Assembly (NCBI RefSeq): GCF_030272615.1
Contig: NC_081413.1
Coordinates: 721,388,367-721,452,366 of the forward strand
Length of the DNA stretch: 64,000 nucleotides
Source: Cryptomeria japonica
Taxonomy: Eukaryota > Streptophyta > Pinopsida > Cupressales > Cupressaceae
Direction: 5' to 3'
The notes under the pieces are model-generated. The model was not told the DNA's origin. It made no database searches and saw nothing but the letters and a program-made list of their open reading frames with translations. Every line of letters starts with the position of its first letter. The first letter of the stretch is position 1. This document shows, piece after piece, positions 9,481-20,230 of the stretch. Position numbers and translations under genes: made by a program.

Positions 9481-11097
9481 GCTATGCATCTCCTGCTGGA
9501 ATATGTCAGCCGCAATTTTGAATTCAGGACACTGCAACTCAGAATGCTGGTTTGTATTGTGGAGTCTACACCAACTGGACAAGGCCGCTTCTGCTAGGAA
9601 CACCTTACTGGTAGGATGATTCTCTTGATTCTGTGAACTTGATGGGTTATCCAGTGGCGTCGCCACGTTTCCATTATTAGGAGCAGTATTCCATGGTCTC
9701 CTCTGAAAGCCTTGGTTGTTATTTCCTTGATAATTGTTCCTGAAACCTTGATTATTATTTCCTTGGAAATTTTGATTGTTTGTATGTTGGCCGTGGTTGA
9801 CCCTTTGCATGCTTTGGAGTTGATTATTCTGATTTCTTAGATGAGTTACTTCAGTTGACAGCTTTTTGACTTGTTCAATCAACTCTTTCATTTCATCCTT
9901 TTCTTCCTGTGTTCTTGAGGAGTTTGTTGCGTTTTGCAGGTACACGGGTTGCGCTGGTGGGGCTTGTGAAAGTGGAACTTCAGGATGAAGTACCAACTGA
10001 TTTGCCGACTGTACGCTAGGATATGTTGCCTGTGGAATGGGATTCATAACTAGAGTTTGGTTGGCCAATGCCATACTAACTGCTTGCATTTGATTCGGTG
10101 CTGCAACAGGTCCCATATGTAGTAATGGCCTAGTAATATTCTGTCCCATGTGCTTACTGACTTCAATAGCCTTTGCATATGCTGCGTTTAGATCATTCGA
10201 GATAGGATGTGTCCTCATGAACATGGTAGTGAGATGATCTAAGGCTCCGTAGTAGATTTCCCTTGGGTCAGCAATGAGGTAAGGATGTTGTAACATTGTG
10301 TATGTGCGGTGGAACCTGTTGTTGAAAGAGGTGATTGGCTCATGTTCTCTCCTTCGGATTTCAACAAATTGTCTATACAGCTCGGCTGGCGTGGTCGGTA
10401 TACCAAACTTTGCAATAAATGCGTCCTTCATTGCATCCCAAGTCCTGATTGACCCTGTAGGCAAGTGAATGAACCAGAAGTATGCTTCTTCTCCCAATGA
10501 GTAGGGAAAAAGCCTACATGCTACATCTCCATATTCAACTCGTTTGTTACGAAGAAGGTCTTCGAACATCTTGATATGATCCTCTACTGTACGATTGAAA
10601 TCACTGACATTGAACTTGGAGCAAAAGTGCTTTGGATTCTTTGGCATATCATGATAGATTGCAAATTCCAATGGTGATGGGTTGTTGATTAACCAAGTGG
10701 CGCCATTAAGCACATGAGCAGGAGGAGGAGGAGGAGGAGCGTTGTGAGCCATCGTGCTTCCCGAAGTTTGAAAGTTTGAAAGGAGACTCGATGAACTAGC
10801 CTGGCTTGTTGGTTGAGAAATCGCTTGGATACTTGCTTGTATTGCCGCTTGTACTTGTTCTTGAAGAGACGGAGCTTGTGATGATTCAGGAGATTCTTCT
10901 AAACTTAGTTCAAATTCCTTGGGAGTATCTTCTCTTTTGACTCGCTTTGACCTTGAAGTGAACTGAAGCTCCTCCAGATTCTTGGCGCCTGGAGTAGACC
11001 TCAATATTCTTTGATGTTTCTCGGGCGAGAAAGAACCAATACGATCCAGCGTGAAGACTTGTCTTGCGGAGATTATTGCCGGTTCCTTTGATTGCAA
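9166..11097 (-). CDS. Gag polyprotein (643 aa open frame)
   Basis: The nucleocapsid/capsid precursor of element AB. The capsid-like retrotransposon gag domain lies at about residues 135-300, with PKHFCSKFNVSDFNRTVEDH, a YFWFIHLPTGSIRTW segment and RQFVEIRRREHEPITSFNNRF. Next come a Gln-rich linker, a coiled coil (EEKDEMKELIEQVKKL near residue 400), an Asn/Gln repeat region (NNQGFRNNYQGNNNQGFQ), and a Cys/His cluster WCRLHNTNQHSELQC near residue 530 in place of a standard CCHC knuckle. The natural start is probably further upstream: the frame 11300-11073 begins MVLPHEGLNQIVQP and runs into the gag frame if one base is shifted near 11100. The end is truncated by the 301-bp duplication. Confidence 0.8.
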   Translation of the reverse strand: MQSKEPAIISARQVFTLDRIGSFSPEKHQRILRSTPGAKNLEELQFTSRSKRVKREDTPKEFELSLEESPESSQAPSLQEQVQAAIQASIQAISQPTSQASSSSLLSNFQTSGSTMAHNAPPPPPPAHVLNGATWLINNPSPLEFAIYHDMPKNPKHFCSKFNVSDFNRTVEDHIKMFEDLLRNKRVEYGDVACRLFPYSLGEEAYFWFIHLPTGSIRTWDAMKDAFIAKFGIPTTPAELYRQFVEIRRREHEPITSFNNRFHRTYTMLQHPYLIADPREIYYGALDHLTTMFMRTHPISNDLNAAYAKAIEVSKHMGQNITRPLLHMGPVAAPNQMQAVSMALANQTLVMNPIPQATYPSVQSANQLVLHPEVPLSQAPPAQPVYLQNATNSSRTQEEKDEMKELIEQVKKLSTEVTHLRNQNNQLQSMQRVNHGQHTNNQNFQGNNNQGFRNNYQGNNNQGFQRRPWNTAPNNGNVATPLDNPSSSQNQENHPTSKVFLAEAALSSWCRLHNTNQHSELQCPEFKIAADIFQQEMHSNDPPENPPTTRYEMVPTTQYDQAMIVENYKYLPEEDSQARNGRFPPESTNGPMVPPGSQFPPASANEPVEDSEYYFPPLNNSVLVEGIKEVFHQSSGGVNQRST

Positions 11098-11300
11098 AGC
11101 TCTCTAGCGGTAGCTCTTTGGTGTTCTTCAACTCTATCTTCTTCTTGCTCCAAGATGATTCTCACTCTGTTATACTCAGCTTCGCTTCTCCTTATGTTCC
11201 ACGCTAGGTGATTCAATCCTGAAACGATATCCTCTTGAATGTTGCCTATCTCCAAATTAGGTTGTACTATTTGATTCAATCCTTCATGTGGCAACACCAT
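11073..11300 (-). pseudogene. Likely true N-terminus of Gag, frameshifted
   Basis: A 75-codon open frame just upstream of, and overlapping, the gag frame. It reads MVLPHEGLNQIVQPNLEIGN and then a charged helix (EQEEDRVEEHQRATARE). It lies about 170 bp downstream of the primer-binding site, where Gag translation would be expected to begin. Near 11100 its last codons and the first codons of the gag frame read as the same stretch in two frames, which suggests a single indel. No domain is recognisable. Confidence 0.5.
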
Positions 11301-11465
11301 CGTGATAATGCTTGAAATGTAGTCTCTCTTTAATTCTTCAGATTATGGTGGTTTTAAGCCCTCCTTCTAGCGCCAATTCTGTCGAGCGTGGAGGAGGGTA
11401 AAAAATTCTGGATAATTTCTTCAAATGCGATGTGACTTGACAGGATCCGAGTTTCAAATGCTCAG

Positions 11466-11483
11466 CCCTCCCTCTAGCGCCAA
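11466..11483 (-). other. Primer-binding site of element AB
   Basis: Directly after the 3' end of the 5' LTR (11487), the minus strand reads TTGGCGCTAGAGGGAGGG. This is the place and the TGG start expected of a site complementary to the 3' end of a tRNA. Which tRNA is not determined. A second, nearly identical copy lies at 11359-11376 (TTGGCGCTAGAAGGAGGG), 107 bp further into the element. Confidence 0.7.
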
Positions 11484-12370
11484 TTTTGTTGACGTGTATT
11501 TTGTACACTATCAAACATAGAATAAAATACCTAAAGGTACCTTATCCTCTCTTGAATAAAGTCTTTGATTGCTGAAGATATCGCGGAAAAGGATCAATCA
11601 GGATGACTCCAAGGTTCTTCGTTGTAGGATGTCTACGTGTGGATAAGCTCTCTGTGGTATGATGTGATTTGCTGGAATCACAAGGGGACTTACACTTGAT
11701 GACTGAACTTCTGATTTGCTTTGAATATTGCTGGATCACAGGATCTTATTGCCTTAGATTTGAAAAAAAAGGAAAAAAGACGAGGGCGAGGAAAGGATCT
11801 AATCCTAACACTAAGAATGTAAGAGCAATGATTGAGCTTTGATGAAATTCTAACTAGGTCTTGTTTTGACATCGCAGGAGCATCTCCACAAGGCTAGTGC
11901 GATCTTCAAAGGAAAGCTTTATGATGTTCAAATCATCACTACAGGCATAGACACCATCAGGTTGATGCATATCAATGAAGAAGCGACAAATTGAAGTTGA
12001 GCTTAAGCTGAACAATTCCAGTTGACTACGCAAGGCAAGTCTGCAATCAACAAACTGCTAGTAGTATGGATGTACGAATTTCACCATCAATCAAGCACAT
12101 TTCTTCCACTCATCTAATAACATGAAATCAAATATGAGAAGTATAAAGACCATGCAAATTGTCGAATCGACCCATAAATTTCACCATTTCTTCAATGAAG
12201 TTTTACAAGTCTCTTACAACAACATCTTGGCAACAATCTTTGCCTTCTCTCTCTACTCTACTCTAATTGCTATTCTATCAACTAGCTAATCACCTTCTAA
12301 CTACTCTCTATCTGTCTTCTGACTGCTTCAAACTGCTTCCTATTAGCCTTTACAAATGAAGAGCCGGGGC

Positions 12371-12459
12371 TTATATAGTGCCCACAATACAATTCGATGG
12401 TTTAGATGAATCTGAGATCAATGGCCAAGATTCAATAATGAAAACCCTAATTAGGGTTT
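12371..12459 (-). promoter_or_regulatory. LTR B promoter: TATA box and double telobox
   Basis: TTATATAG in plus reading (12371-12378; minus CTATATAA). The palindrome AAACCCTAATTAGGGTTT lies at 12442-12459, starting 64 bases from the final G of the TATA block. A GATCAATGGCCAAGAT block lies between them. Confidence 0.7.
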
Positions 12460-13861
12460 GTTACAACCATTACATAACATTTAATGCTCGACCAATGATA
12501 AAATTACATTTTAAGGACACATGTCTTCTCTGGAAAATTCGACCAATAGATAGCTGGGGTAGGTACATCGAAGTTTGTGCCACCTCCCATGAGTTAGGTA
12601 CATTGAATCTGGACATGTTGAGGTGGACCACACTGACTGGAGAAGTGATGACTAGGATGCCAACTCGTCTAACACTTGTAGCTTGGTAGATATTCAATTT
12701 GATGATGCTGAGAAGCTATCTTTAATTAACTCTTTTGAAACTATCTGCTTCTTCAACGAACCCTTGCTCTGACCCCTTTTGTCTTCGATGTGCAGGATGA
12801 TTGATGTACCTTGCCTTGGAATGCTGGATTAGAAGAGGTCGCCCTTGATGATGTTAGTCCGAAGAAAGTCGTCCCTGTCGATGCTAGACTGGAGGAGGTC
12901 GCCCTTGTCCTTGCTCGATCTTCTTGGAGGAGACCGTCCTTGATCTGGCTTGATTTTCCAACTCCGGGATCTCCATTTGATGCCTACACAAAATATTAAA
13001 GTTAATCATTTGAGCATCAAACCTTAAAGCATGAAATTTAAGACCTTTCAAAGGTAAAACTTAAGATATTAATTTGAAAAAAAAGTCATGATAAATCAAG
13101 AATTACACATTTTCAAATTAATAATGAATGGAATTTGGATCTTCAAGACTTAGATTTTACAAAATTGCAATGGGATCACAATAAGTCTTGAATAAGAACT
13201 TCAAAAATGATTCTTCATACCTCCTCCTTTGATTGCTTAACTACAAAACCTTGAAAAATGAAGGAAGAAAACCGGATTTTGATGGACAAGCTCAGATTAT
13301 AGTCCTCCCTTGGATGAATTACGCCTCCTCTAGCTTGGAAAAGAGCTCCTCCTTCCACTAGCTTCTTCAAAATCTGGAAATTCACCTTCAAATGCCTTAA
13401 AAAATCTGGAAATTATCCTTCAAACTAGCAAGAAATTCGCCTCTCCAATTTGCTCCTCCAATTCGCATTTTAAAACAATGAATGAATGATTTGCATTTGT
13501 CCACAACACTCCTCTCTTATAGAGCGCTCACCTTCTTCAACCATGAGGCCGACCTAGCAAATAAGCCTAAAAAATAAATAAAATTGCAAAAGGAAGGGCC
13601 GACTTGATAAAATGAATGAAAATAAACCTCCAAGCGCTTTTCAATTTTAATTTTAATTTAATAGAAATTAATTTTAAATGCCTTAATAATAAAAAAATCG
13701 ATTTTCTAAAGGCTCAAAATTAATTATTAAATACCAATGCGCCTTTATTAAATGCCAATTTTTTTTTTTTTTGAAATATCCCAAAGTTAGCGAATTTGGC
13801 ATCTAATGCGATTTGGAAGATGTTAACGCCCAAGCATGGTAAAAAAAAGTGAATGCCAATA

Positions 13862-15535
13862 ACTTCGCTCTGGTCCCTTGGAGAGGGACAGGAGCACTTT
13901 TTGCATTTTAAACCTTGCATTCCTCACTTTTTACGTTCAAAACTTCATCTAGGCATTTTAAAATGGCATTTTTAATTGGAGTCTTGAGTTTAATTGCACT
14001 TGACCTTTGGAAGGAAAGTGCCTTAGGACATTTTCGCCCTGGTCCCTTGGAGAGGGACAGCAGCACTTTTTCACTTTTGTCCTTTATCCTTCATCTTTTA
14101 ATTGCCAATTTGCGTTGTGGGGCTAGCAATGATCCCTTTCGTCCCTTCAATGCATGTTCAACTCGTTTTTTTGCAAGGCAAAATTGATGTTCTAGAGATT
14201 TTCGCCTTGGTCCTTCAGTGAGGGACAGGAGCGCTTTTTGCATTTGGCCTAGGATCATCAAGTTTTTGGAGTCAAACCTTTGTTCATCATGATTTAGAAG
14301 ACCTTTCCAATCTTGCTCAACTTTGCCTTAGCATAATCTCGGAGGGAAATTGTTGTTTTCATAAAAAGCGTTCTGGTCCTTCAGTGAGGGACGGGAGCAC
14401 TTTTGAGTCCATTGCATGAATTCTTGATCACATTAATCTTCAATTTACCCTCAAGGCGTAGAATATCACATTTCACTCCATCTTGAACCTTGGTAATAAA
14501 AATATCATTTCAAAATACAAGGTAAATGGTCATACTTGGAAATTGCGCCCTGGTCCCTTGGTGAGGGACGGGAGCACTTTTGCCAGTTGTCGTCAAAATT
14601 TGCAACTCTCGTATCTCAATTCCACTTCAAGGCATTTTAAACACTTTTTCAAACTTGCGCCTTGGCCTCAATTTGTCCAAAATTGGTGAGAAAGGCAAGA
14701 TAACATGTTAAGCGCTCTGGTCCTTCAGTGAGGGACGGGAGCACTTTTGCAATTCCAAGCTAATTCGTCCTTTGCTAGTCTTCCAAATTATCTTCAATGG
14801 ATGAATCTTGTCTTCTTTCATTCATTTCAATCACGAAACTTGCCTTACCTTTGCAAGAAAGTTGCATTTTAGAAAATCGCTCTGGTCCTTCAGAGAGGGA
14901 CAAGAGCACTTTTGGAAAATCGCTCTGGTCCTTCAGAGAGGGACAGGAGCACTTTTTGTCATTTGAGTTGATTTCCTCCTTTGTGGACCACTTAAATTAT
15001 ATTCAATGGATAAATCATGTTCTTGTTGGTCTTTTCAAATCATAAAATTGTCTTGATCCTGCAAGAACAGTGCAAATTTGAAAACCAAGCTCTGGTCCTT
15101 CAGGGAGGGACAGGAGCGCTTTTTGCCTTCTAGGCCAAAATGCTTCATCTTTCAGCTCGAAATTCTTTTGCTAGGGAAGATATCATCTTGTTATACGCCA
15201 TGAGTAAGAGTTCAAGCTCAAGAAAGGTTTAAAAATGTGTATATAAAGAAAATCGCTCTGGTCCTTCAGAGAGGGACAGGAGCACTTTTACCTTTCTAGA
15301 CAAAAACTCCATCATTTCATTGTTTTCAATCAAGTCTGGATGCTTTATCATGTTCATTTCATCCTTCACCATGCCTTTGATGTCTCAATTTAACCAAACA
15401 AGGCCAGGAATGGCTCAGATAAGTCTTTTCGCCCTGGTCCCTTGGTGAGGGATAGGAGCGCTTCGTCTTGGACCCTTGGAGAGGGACAGGAGCACTTTTC
15501 GCTCTGGATCCTCAGTGAAGGACAGGAGCACTTTC
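13862..15535. repeat. Hairpin array in LTR B, about 13 copies
   Basis: The recurring core CTGGTCCYTTCAGTGAGGGAC or CTGGTCCCTTGGAGAGGGAC is flanked by CGCTC on the left and GGAGCACTTTT on the right. Copies begin near 13866, 14035, 14204, 14368, 14544, 14711, 14876, 14917, 15086, 15253, 15429, 15465 and 15497. Most are 163-177 bp apart; a few are doubled at about 35-40 bp. The core can fold: GTCCCT pairs with AGGGAC. The spacers between cores are related but much more diverged than the cores. Confidence 0.85.
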
Positions 15536-15926
15536 TCTGTTTCAGGCATCATCTTGCCTCCGAAATTTGATCAAAATTTACCTAGGCAAGAATATACAAT
15601 TTCATCTTCAAAGTGCTAACACTTAGACAAAATTTGAATTTTCCCTCAAAAAACCCTGACTAGACCTAACCTGAGACATATCTGACTTCCTGACAAGACT
15701 TATCTTACTTCAATAATCAACCTTCGGAAGGACGCTTAATAACTTTCAAAATTTGACTGGACTCGGCTTGAAAAATATCCAAAAGAAACCCCTAAGGCTT
15801 AGCCCTAGCCCAGACAACTCACTCACTCAAAACCCTAAAAGCAGAGAGAAGAACAGGCAAAACAAAAGCAAAAAGAGGGGGTCCCCATTTTAATGGGGCG
15901 ATGTGTGAAATGGTCACAACACTCCG

Positions 15927-17250
15927 GAGATTCAACCCCTCGCGCAAGGTCCCACACTTTGGGGTTGTTTCCATGTTTCACAAGGTTGTTGAGTTGATAG
16001 CTCAGCAAGGGTGCAAGCTTTTGTCATAACAAGTAATGCATGTTTCGTCATCATGCTCATTATCCTCATCGCTGTCTACATGAGGTATCACCTCAATAAG
16101 ATGAGCCTTGCCCTTACCAAGACATCTGTGTCCTGGTTCCCAAGGTTCTTTGCAAGAAAAAGAAAGGTTCTTTCTTCTTAACTCATTTCTTGACTCTTTT
16201 TCTACCTTAGGAGATGTGTTCTTGGGCTGAATGGGAACCTTCTCATTTGATTCATCATCTGATTTCCTATTCTTGAAGTTCTTCTTGGACGGTTGATAAG
16301 GCGATGAGGTCTCAAGTTCAAGAGCTAACCCAATAGCATCATATAGGGTTCTAGGCTTGTGTGCCTAGACCAAACCCCTCGGACTGTCGCTCAAACCTTC
16401 GACAAATAGCATATTTACGTGCCTCTTAGTCATGTCAGGAACCATAACTGCTATTTTCTGGAACTCGTTGATATAGGATTCCACATGTTCCAATTGCTTC
16501 AGCTGTGCTAGGTCTCTATAGTAGACTTCCACATCTTTCCTATCAAATCGGGCTATCAATTTGCTAACAAACTCCTCATACGAGTGTATCAATCCATGGT
16601 CTTGTGAAACCAGTCTGTGGTGCTACCAATCATAGGCTATGCCTTCAAGGTGCATGGTAGCAAACTGGATCGCCTTCTCCTCTTCCATTGGTTTCAAAGA
16701 CAAAAATGTATCAAGCTTGTGAATCCATGACCGAGCACTAATCTTTCCACTTCCATCAAAGGTTGGCAAAGGGACCTTATTGATCACATCTTTAAATTCT
16801 TTAGGCCTAGCTTGTCCTCAGGGTCTCCGTTCTTGTCTTTCCATTCGGTATCTTAGTTTATCCTTCCACTAGTTCATGAACTGGTTTAGGTTCATTAGCT
16901 ACCTTATATCAGCCAGAAGCATTCTATATTCATCATATGCGACCATAACATCATTAGTGATGTTGGTTACATCCTATACCACCTTCGGTGTCGCCTCTTC
17001 TGCTATAGGCCTTGGAAGGAATATAGGTCTCATGGGGCGATTAGACCGTGTTGATGTTGTTCGAATAGCATTAGATGCGCCTTGTGTTTCACGTCCATCT
17101 TCACTTCCATTTCCATTCTGATTTTACACCCGCGGTTGTTGCACTTGCAGGTTCCCAATGGCAGCCATGAGCTGCTACTATGACTGCATAAATGTTTGCA
17201 TCATCTGCTGTTGTTGTTGTGCAATTTAAGCCAACACGTCCTGAATATTG
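15927..17250 (-). pseudogene. Decayed Ty3/gypsy gag
   Basis: The minus strand translates, across several stops, into a chromovirus-type Gag. A Gln/Met-rich N-terminus lies near 17200 (QQMMQTFMQS). The capsid block follows: PLPTFDGSGKISARSWIHKL, then EEKAIQFATMHLEGIAYDW, then the open piece 16592-16365 with SYEEFVSKLIARF and QLKQLEHVESYINEFQKIA. Near 16150-16100 there is a knuckle-like FSCKEPWEPGHRCLGKGK, followed by an acidic tail. In-frame stops (for example right after YDW) show it is inactive. Element AB is inserted just past its C-terminal part. Confidence 0.75.
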
Positions 17251-17379
17251 GCTTGCCCATTACCATCATTTCATTACTCAGTCATTCCTTCAATAATGGA
17301 TCTTGCATGTCAAGTGCTTCCTCTTCTTGTTGACCCGATCTACTTTTGGTGAAATATCTATGCGGACCTACTCTTCTAG

Positions 17380-17640
17380 AGTGCATAAGATTGATTCAAA
17401 TTGACATGCAAACAATTAAATCTGACATGCAACTGATTAGAAGCAATATGCAACAATAAATTTTGACATGCAACAACATGCAACCATCTGGGTATCTACC
17501 AAACTAATCAAAAGTAACATGCAACCGTCTAGGTATCCACCAAACTGATCAAAAGTAACACACAACCATCTAGGTGTTCACCAAATTGACACGCACTAAC
17601 ACCTGACACACATGCAACTGCAAAATCTGACATGCATTGT
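17380..17640. repeat. Short ACATGCAAC-type repeats
   Basis: Repeated GACATGCAAC / CAACATGCAACC units combined with (A/G)GGTATCYACCAAACTGATCAAAAGTAAC blocks, about three copies at 57-60 bp spacing between 17490 and 17590. Non-coding; origin unknown. Confidence 0.6.
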
Positions 17641-18097
17641 TGAAACCCTATAGGCTGGCAAGATTACTAGCTCGTATACAACTGAAATATCCTAACTATT
17701 GATTTTTTGATAGAAAGTATGTATTTGACTAATTTTAAACTCAAATTTATTTGTCAACATAAATAAAATTGTGCATGCAATTGAGAAGATTATAGAAACA
17801 AGGTGATTTCTAAAGGTTCAACACTACTGAGCTCTTATTAATGAAAAAAATAGAGTTTTTGCTTACATGGATCGAATTATGGGCTGTTATCAGAACAGTC
17901 TTGCTGTAGGTTTCAATCTGCCTTTTTAATGTTCCCAGTCCCTTGATATGCTGTGATTCCTTGAGATTTCTAAATGAACTGGGATGCTGATTTGTGAGGT
18001 GTCATTTTGATCTGAAAAAAACACTTGATTTGCACTTTGAAACCCTTCAATGTTGGTGCATGAATTCTGATTTTTGGCTCTTCCTTCCTCTGACTTG
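17640..18097. other. No gene recognised
   Basis: AT-rich sequence between the gag remnant and the insertion of solo LTR C. No domain, LTR end or RNA gene was recognised. Confidence 0.4.
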
Positions 18098-18840
18098 AGA
18101 CTTGTTGGTGTTTGTTTTATCATCTACCAAACATTAGAATAAGATACCCAAAGGTATTCTATCCTCCCCTGAAAAATCACAGCTGATTCCAAGGTCTATA
18201 TGTGTGAACAAGCGACTTTAGTGGGATAGCTACTTGGGTAGTGTATGCTGAAAATCTCAAGGGGGACTTACGTTTACAAATGTCTTTCAAGCTTCTGGAC
18301 TTGGATAAATTTGTCAATTTCAGGCTCTCTTTTTTTTTGGATTTTTCGAGATTTAGGCTTTCAAAAAGGGGAAAAGGGATTAGGGTTAAGAAAGTTGATC
18401 TAAACCTATGAATTCCGGAGACAGTATTAACTAGGTGTTCTCGGGAAACCACACTTTGCTTCGCCACACTAAGGACAACTACACAAAGCAGGTGCAATCT
18501 TCAATGGGTTGTGCTTATGATCAAAGTTTTGACATACACAGGGGACAGACTCAGACTAACTTTGCACAGTAAAATGGAAATCATCCATTCACCAAAAGTA
18601 TGAGTGGAGATACATCGTTAATTAATACTTATCAAATCCTTCATTCAACTCTAACAACTTGAAAGCAAATCTAAATTAACTTCTAACTAATGTGTTGAGG
18701 AAATTGAAACCTGCTAATCACTCAAATAATAGAGATTACAAAGACTTAAGAGAAAATGCACATGGAATGTATTATTTGAAAAATGACCTTCACGCAACAA
18801 TATATCAAAACCCTCACACTCCAAATGAGAGGAGGTAGCC

Positions 18841-18929
18841 TTATATAGTTTTCCAGAAAACAGTGAATGATCGAGATCAAACAGTGATCAAGGGCCCATA
18901 TTGAAAGTTATAAACCCTAATTAGGGTTT
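18841..18929 (-). promoter_or_regulatory. LTR C promoter: TATA box and double telobox
   Basis: TTATATAG in plus reading at 18841-18848 and the palindrome AAACCCTAATTAGGGTTT at 18912-18929, again 64 bases apart. The sequence between them has diverged more than in the other copies, yet the spacing is unchanged. Confidence 0.7.
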
Positions 18930-19962
18930 CTCAAAACTCTATCAGTTAGAACAGACAAAAGAGTGACATGTGACACAGTTGCTATTATCATTGAGGTGAG
19001 TGTCTAGTATCCCTTTTTGCAGATTCAATGTATCTGGACACAATGAGTTGAACTTCTTCCATAGTGACACTTGGCAAGGTACTGTTGATGTGTCTTTTGT
19101 ACATGACCAAACACAGAATAAAATACCTAAAGGTACCTTATCCTCTCTTGAACAAAGTTTCCCGACTGCTGAAGATCTCGCTGAAGAATCAGTCGGAGTA
19201 ACTCCAAGGTTTTGATATGTAGGTTCTCTACCTGTGGATAAGCTCTTTGCGATATGATGTGATTTTGCTGGAATCACAAGGGGACTTAAATTTGACTGCC
19301 TGAGCATCTGATTTACTGGAACTCGAGTCCTATCTATTGGTTGGAAGATAAAGAAATGGCAAAAGGTACAGAGTTTAGAGAGTCTACTCTAAGACCTAGA
19401 ATGCAAGAAGATAGATGAACAACTAGGTGGAATCCTACTGGGCTGGGTCTCACCATCACGCTTGAACAATCCGACACCAACTCAGTGCGATCTTTTGAGG
19501 GATGCTTCAAATATATTCAAATCAGATACCATCAGATACTGATCATCATTCAAGTTAATGCATGAACAATAGACGTGTAACGACTTGAGATTAAGCTCAT
19601 TCTATGCTAGTTGACCACGCAAGGCGCACTTACAGTCAGCAAGAGGCTAGTGGTTTGGACTAGGTGGACTCCGCATGAGTGCATTCAATAAATTCTTTCA
19701 TTCAATCTGATCATTTATCATCTACAATGAAAATTCAACAAGAGACCATGCATATTGCAAAGAAATGACACATTTCACCATATCTTCAATGAAAAGGGGG
19801 TTCATTTACAATCAAGGCAACATTTTCTTGCCTTCTCTTCCTAATCTATTTTAATTGCTATTCTATTTGCTATTCTACTACCTATTCTCTATTAATTAAT
19901 CTCTGACTATTATCTATTAACCCACTATTAACTATTAACCTTTACAAAAGAGGAGCCAGGGC

Positions 19963-20052
19963 TTTATATAGAGAACCCTTTACAAACAAACAACTCTAAT
20001 TGACTTAGAACCAATGGCTAGGATTACAAGATAGAAACCCTAATTAGGGTTT
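19963..20052 (-). promoter_or_regulatory. LTR D promoter: TATA box and double telobox
   Basis: TTTATATAG ends at 19971 in plus reading, and the palindrome AAACCCTAATTAGGGTTT is at 20035-20052; the offset is again 64. A CCAATGGC block lies between them. Confidence 0.7.
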
Positions 20053-20230
20053 TCTACAACAAACTTCCTTAGCCAATTAGAAAATTACATTTCAAGAGTG
20101 AGGACCAATAAGAAGCAGGGGTAGGTACATCGAAGTTTGTGCCGTCCTCGATTAGTCAGGTACATTGAATCTGGACACGTTGAGGCGGACCAATCCGACT
20201 GGAGGAATGATGACTGGAATGCCACCTTGC

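Larger units (their letters stand above)
2106..15921 (-). mobile_element. Giant-LTR Ty3/gypsy element AB (Tat-like), partly deleted
   Basis: A single insertion read on the minus strand. The 5-bp target duplication CTCCG flanks it at 2101-2105 and 15922-15926. The outer ends are TGTTGAC (2106, plus reading) and CACAACA (ending 15921), giving TG...CA termini on each strand. Order in element direction: 5' LTR (15921-11487), primer-binding site (11483-11466), gag (about 11300-9166), protease and archaeal-type RNase H (9140-6684), then a 3' LTR that lacks its beginning. Reverse transcriptase, the classical RNase H and integrase are absent. A deletion probably runs from just after the RNase H frame (about 6690) through the rest of pol and into the U3 part of the 3' LTR. 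The archaeal-type RNase H points to the Tat lineage; that assignment is from family knowledge, not a search. As it stands the copy cannot be autonomous. Confidence 0.8.
11487..15921 (-). repeat. 5' LTR of element AB (copy B), 4.4 kb
   Basis: LTR read on the minus strand, starting TGTTGTGACC at 15921 and ending GTCAACA at 11487. Layout in element direction: CCCCATT/AATGGGG hairpin (15883-15898), array of palindromes spaced about 170 bp (13862-15535), AT-rich stretch, remnant of the U3 reading frame (about 12972-12600, with a QARSR peptide near the start as in the other copies), telobox and TATA (12371-12459), R/U5. It differs strongly from its partner LTR A beyond the first 180 bp. That is unusual for two LTRs of one insertion and suggests rearrangement. 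Confidence 0.75.
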
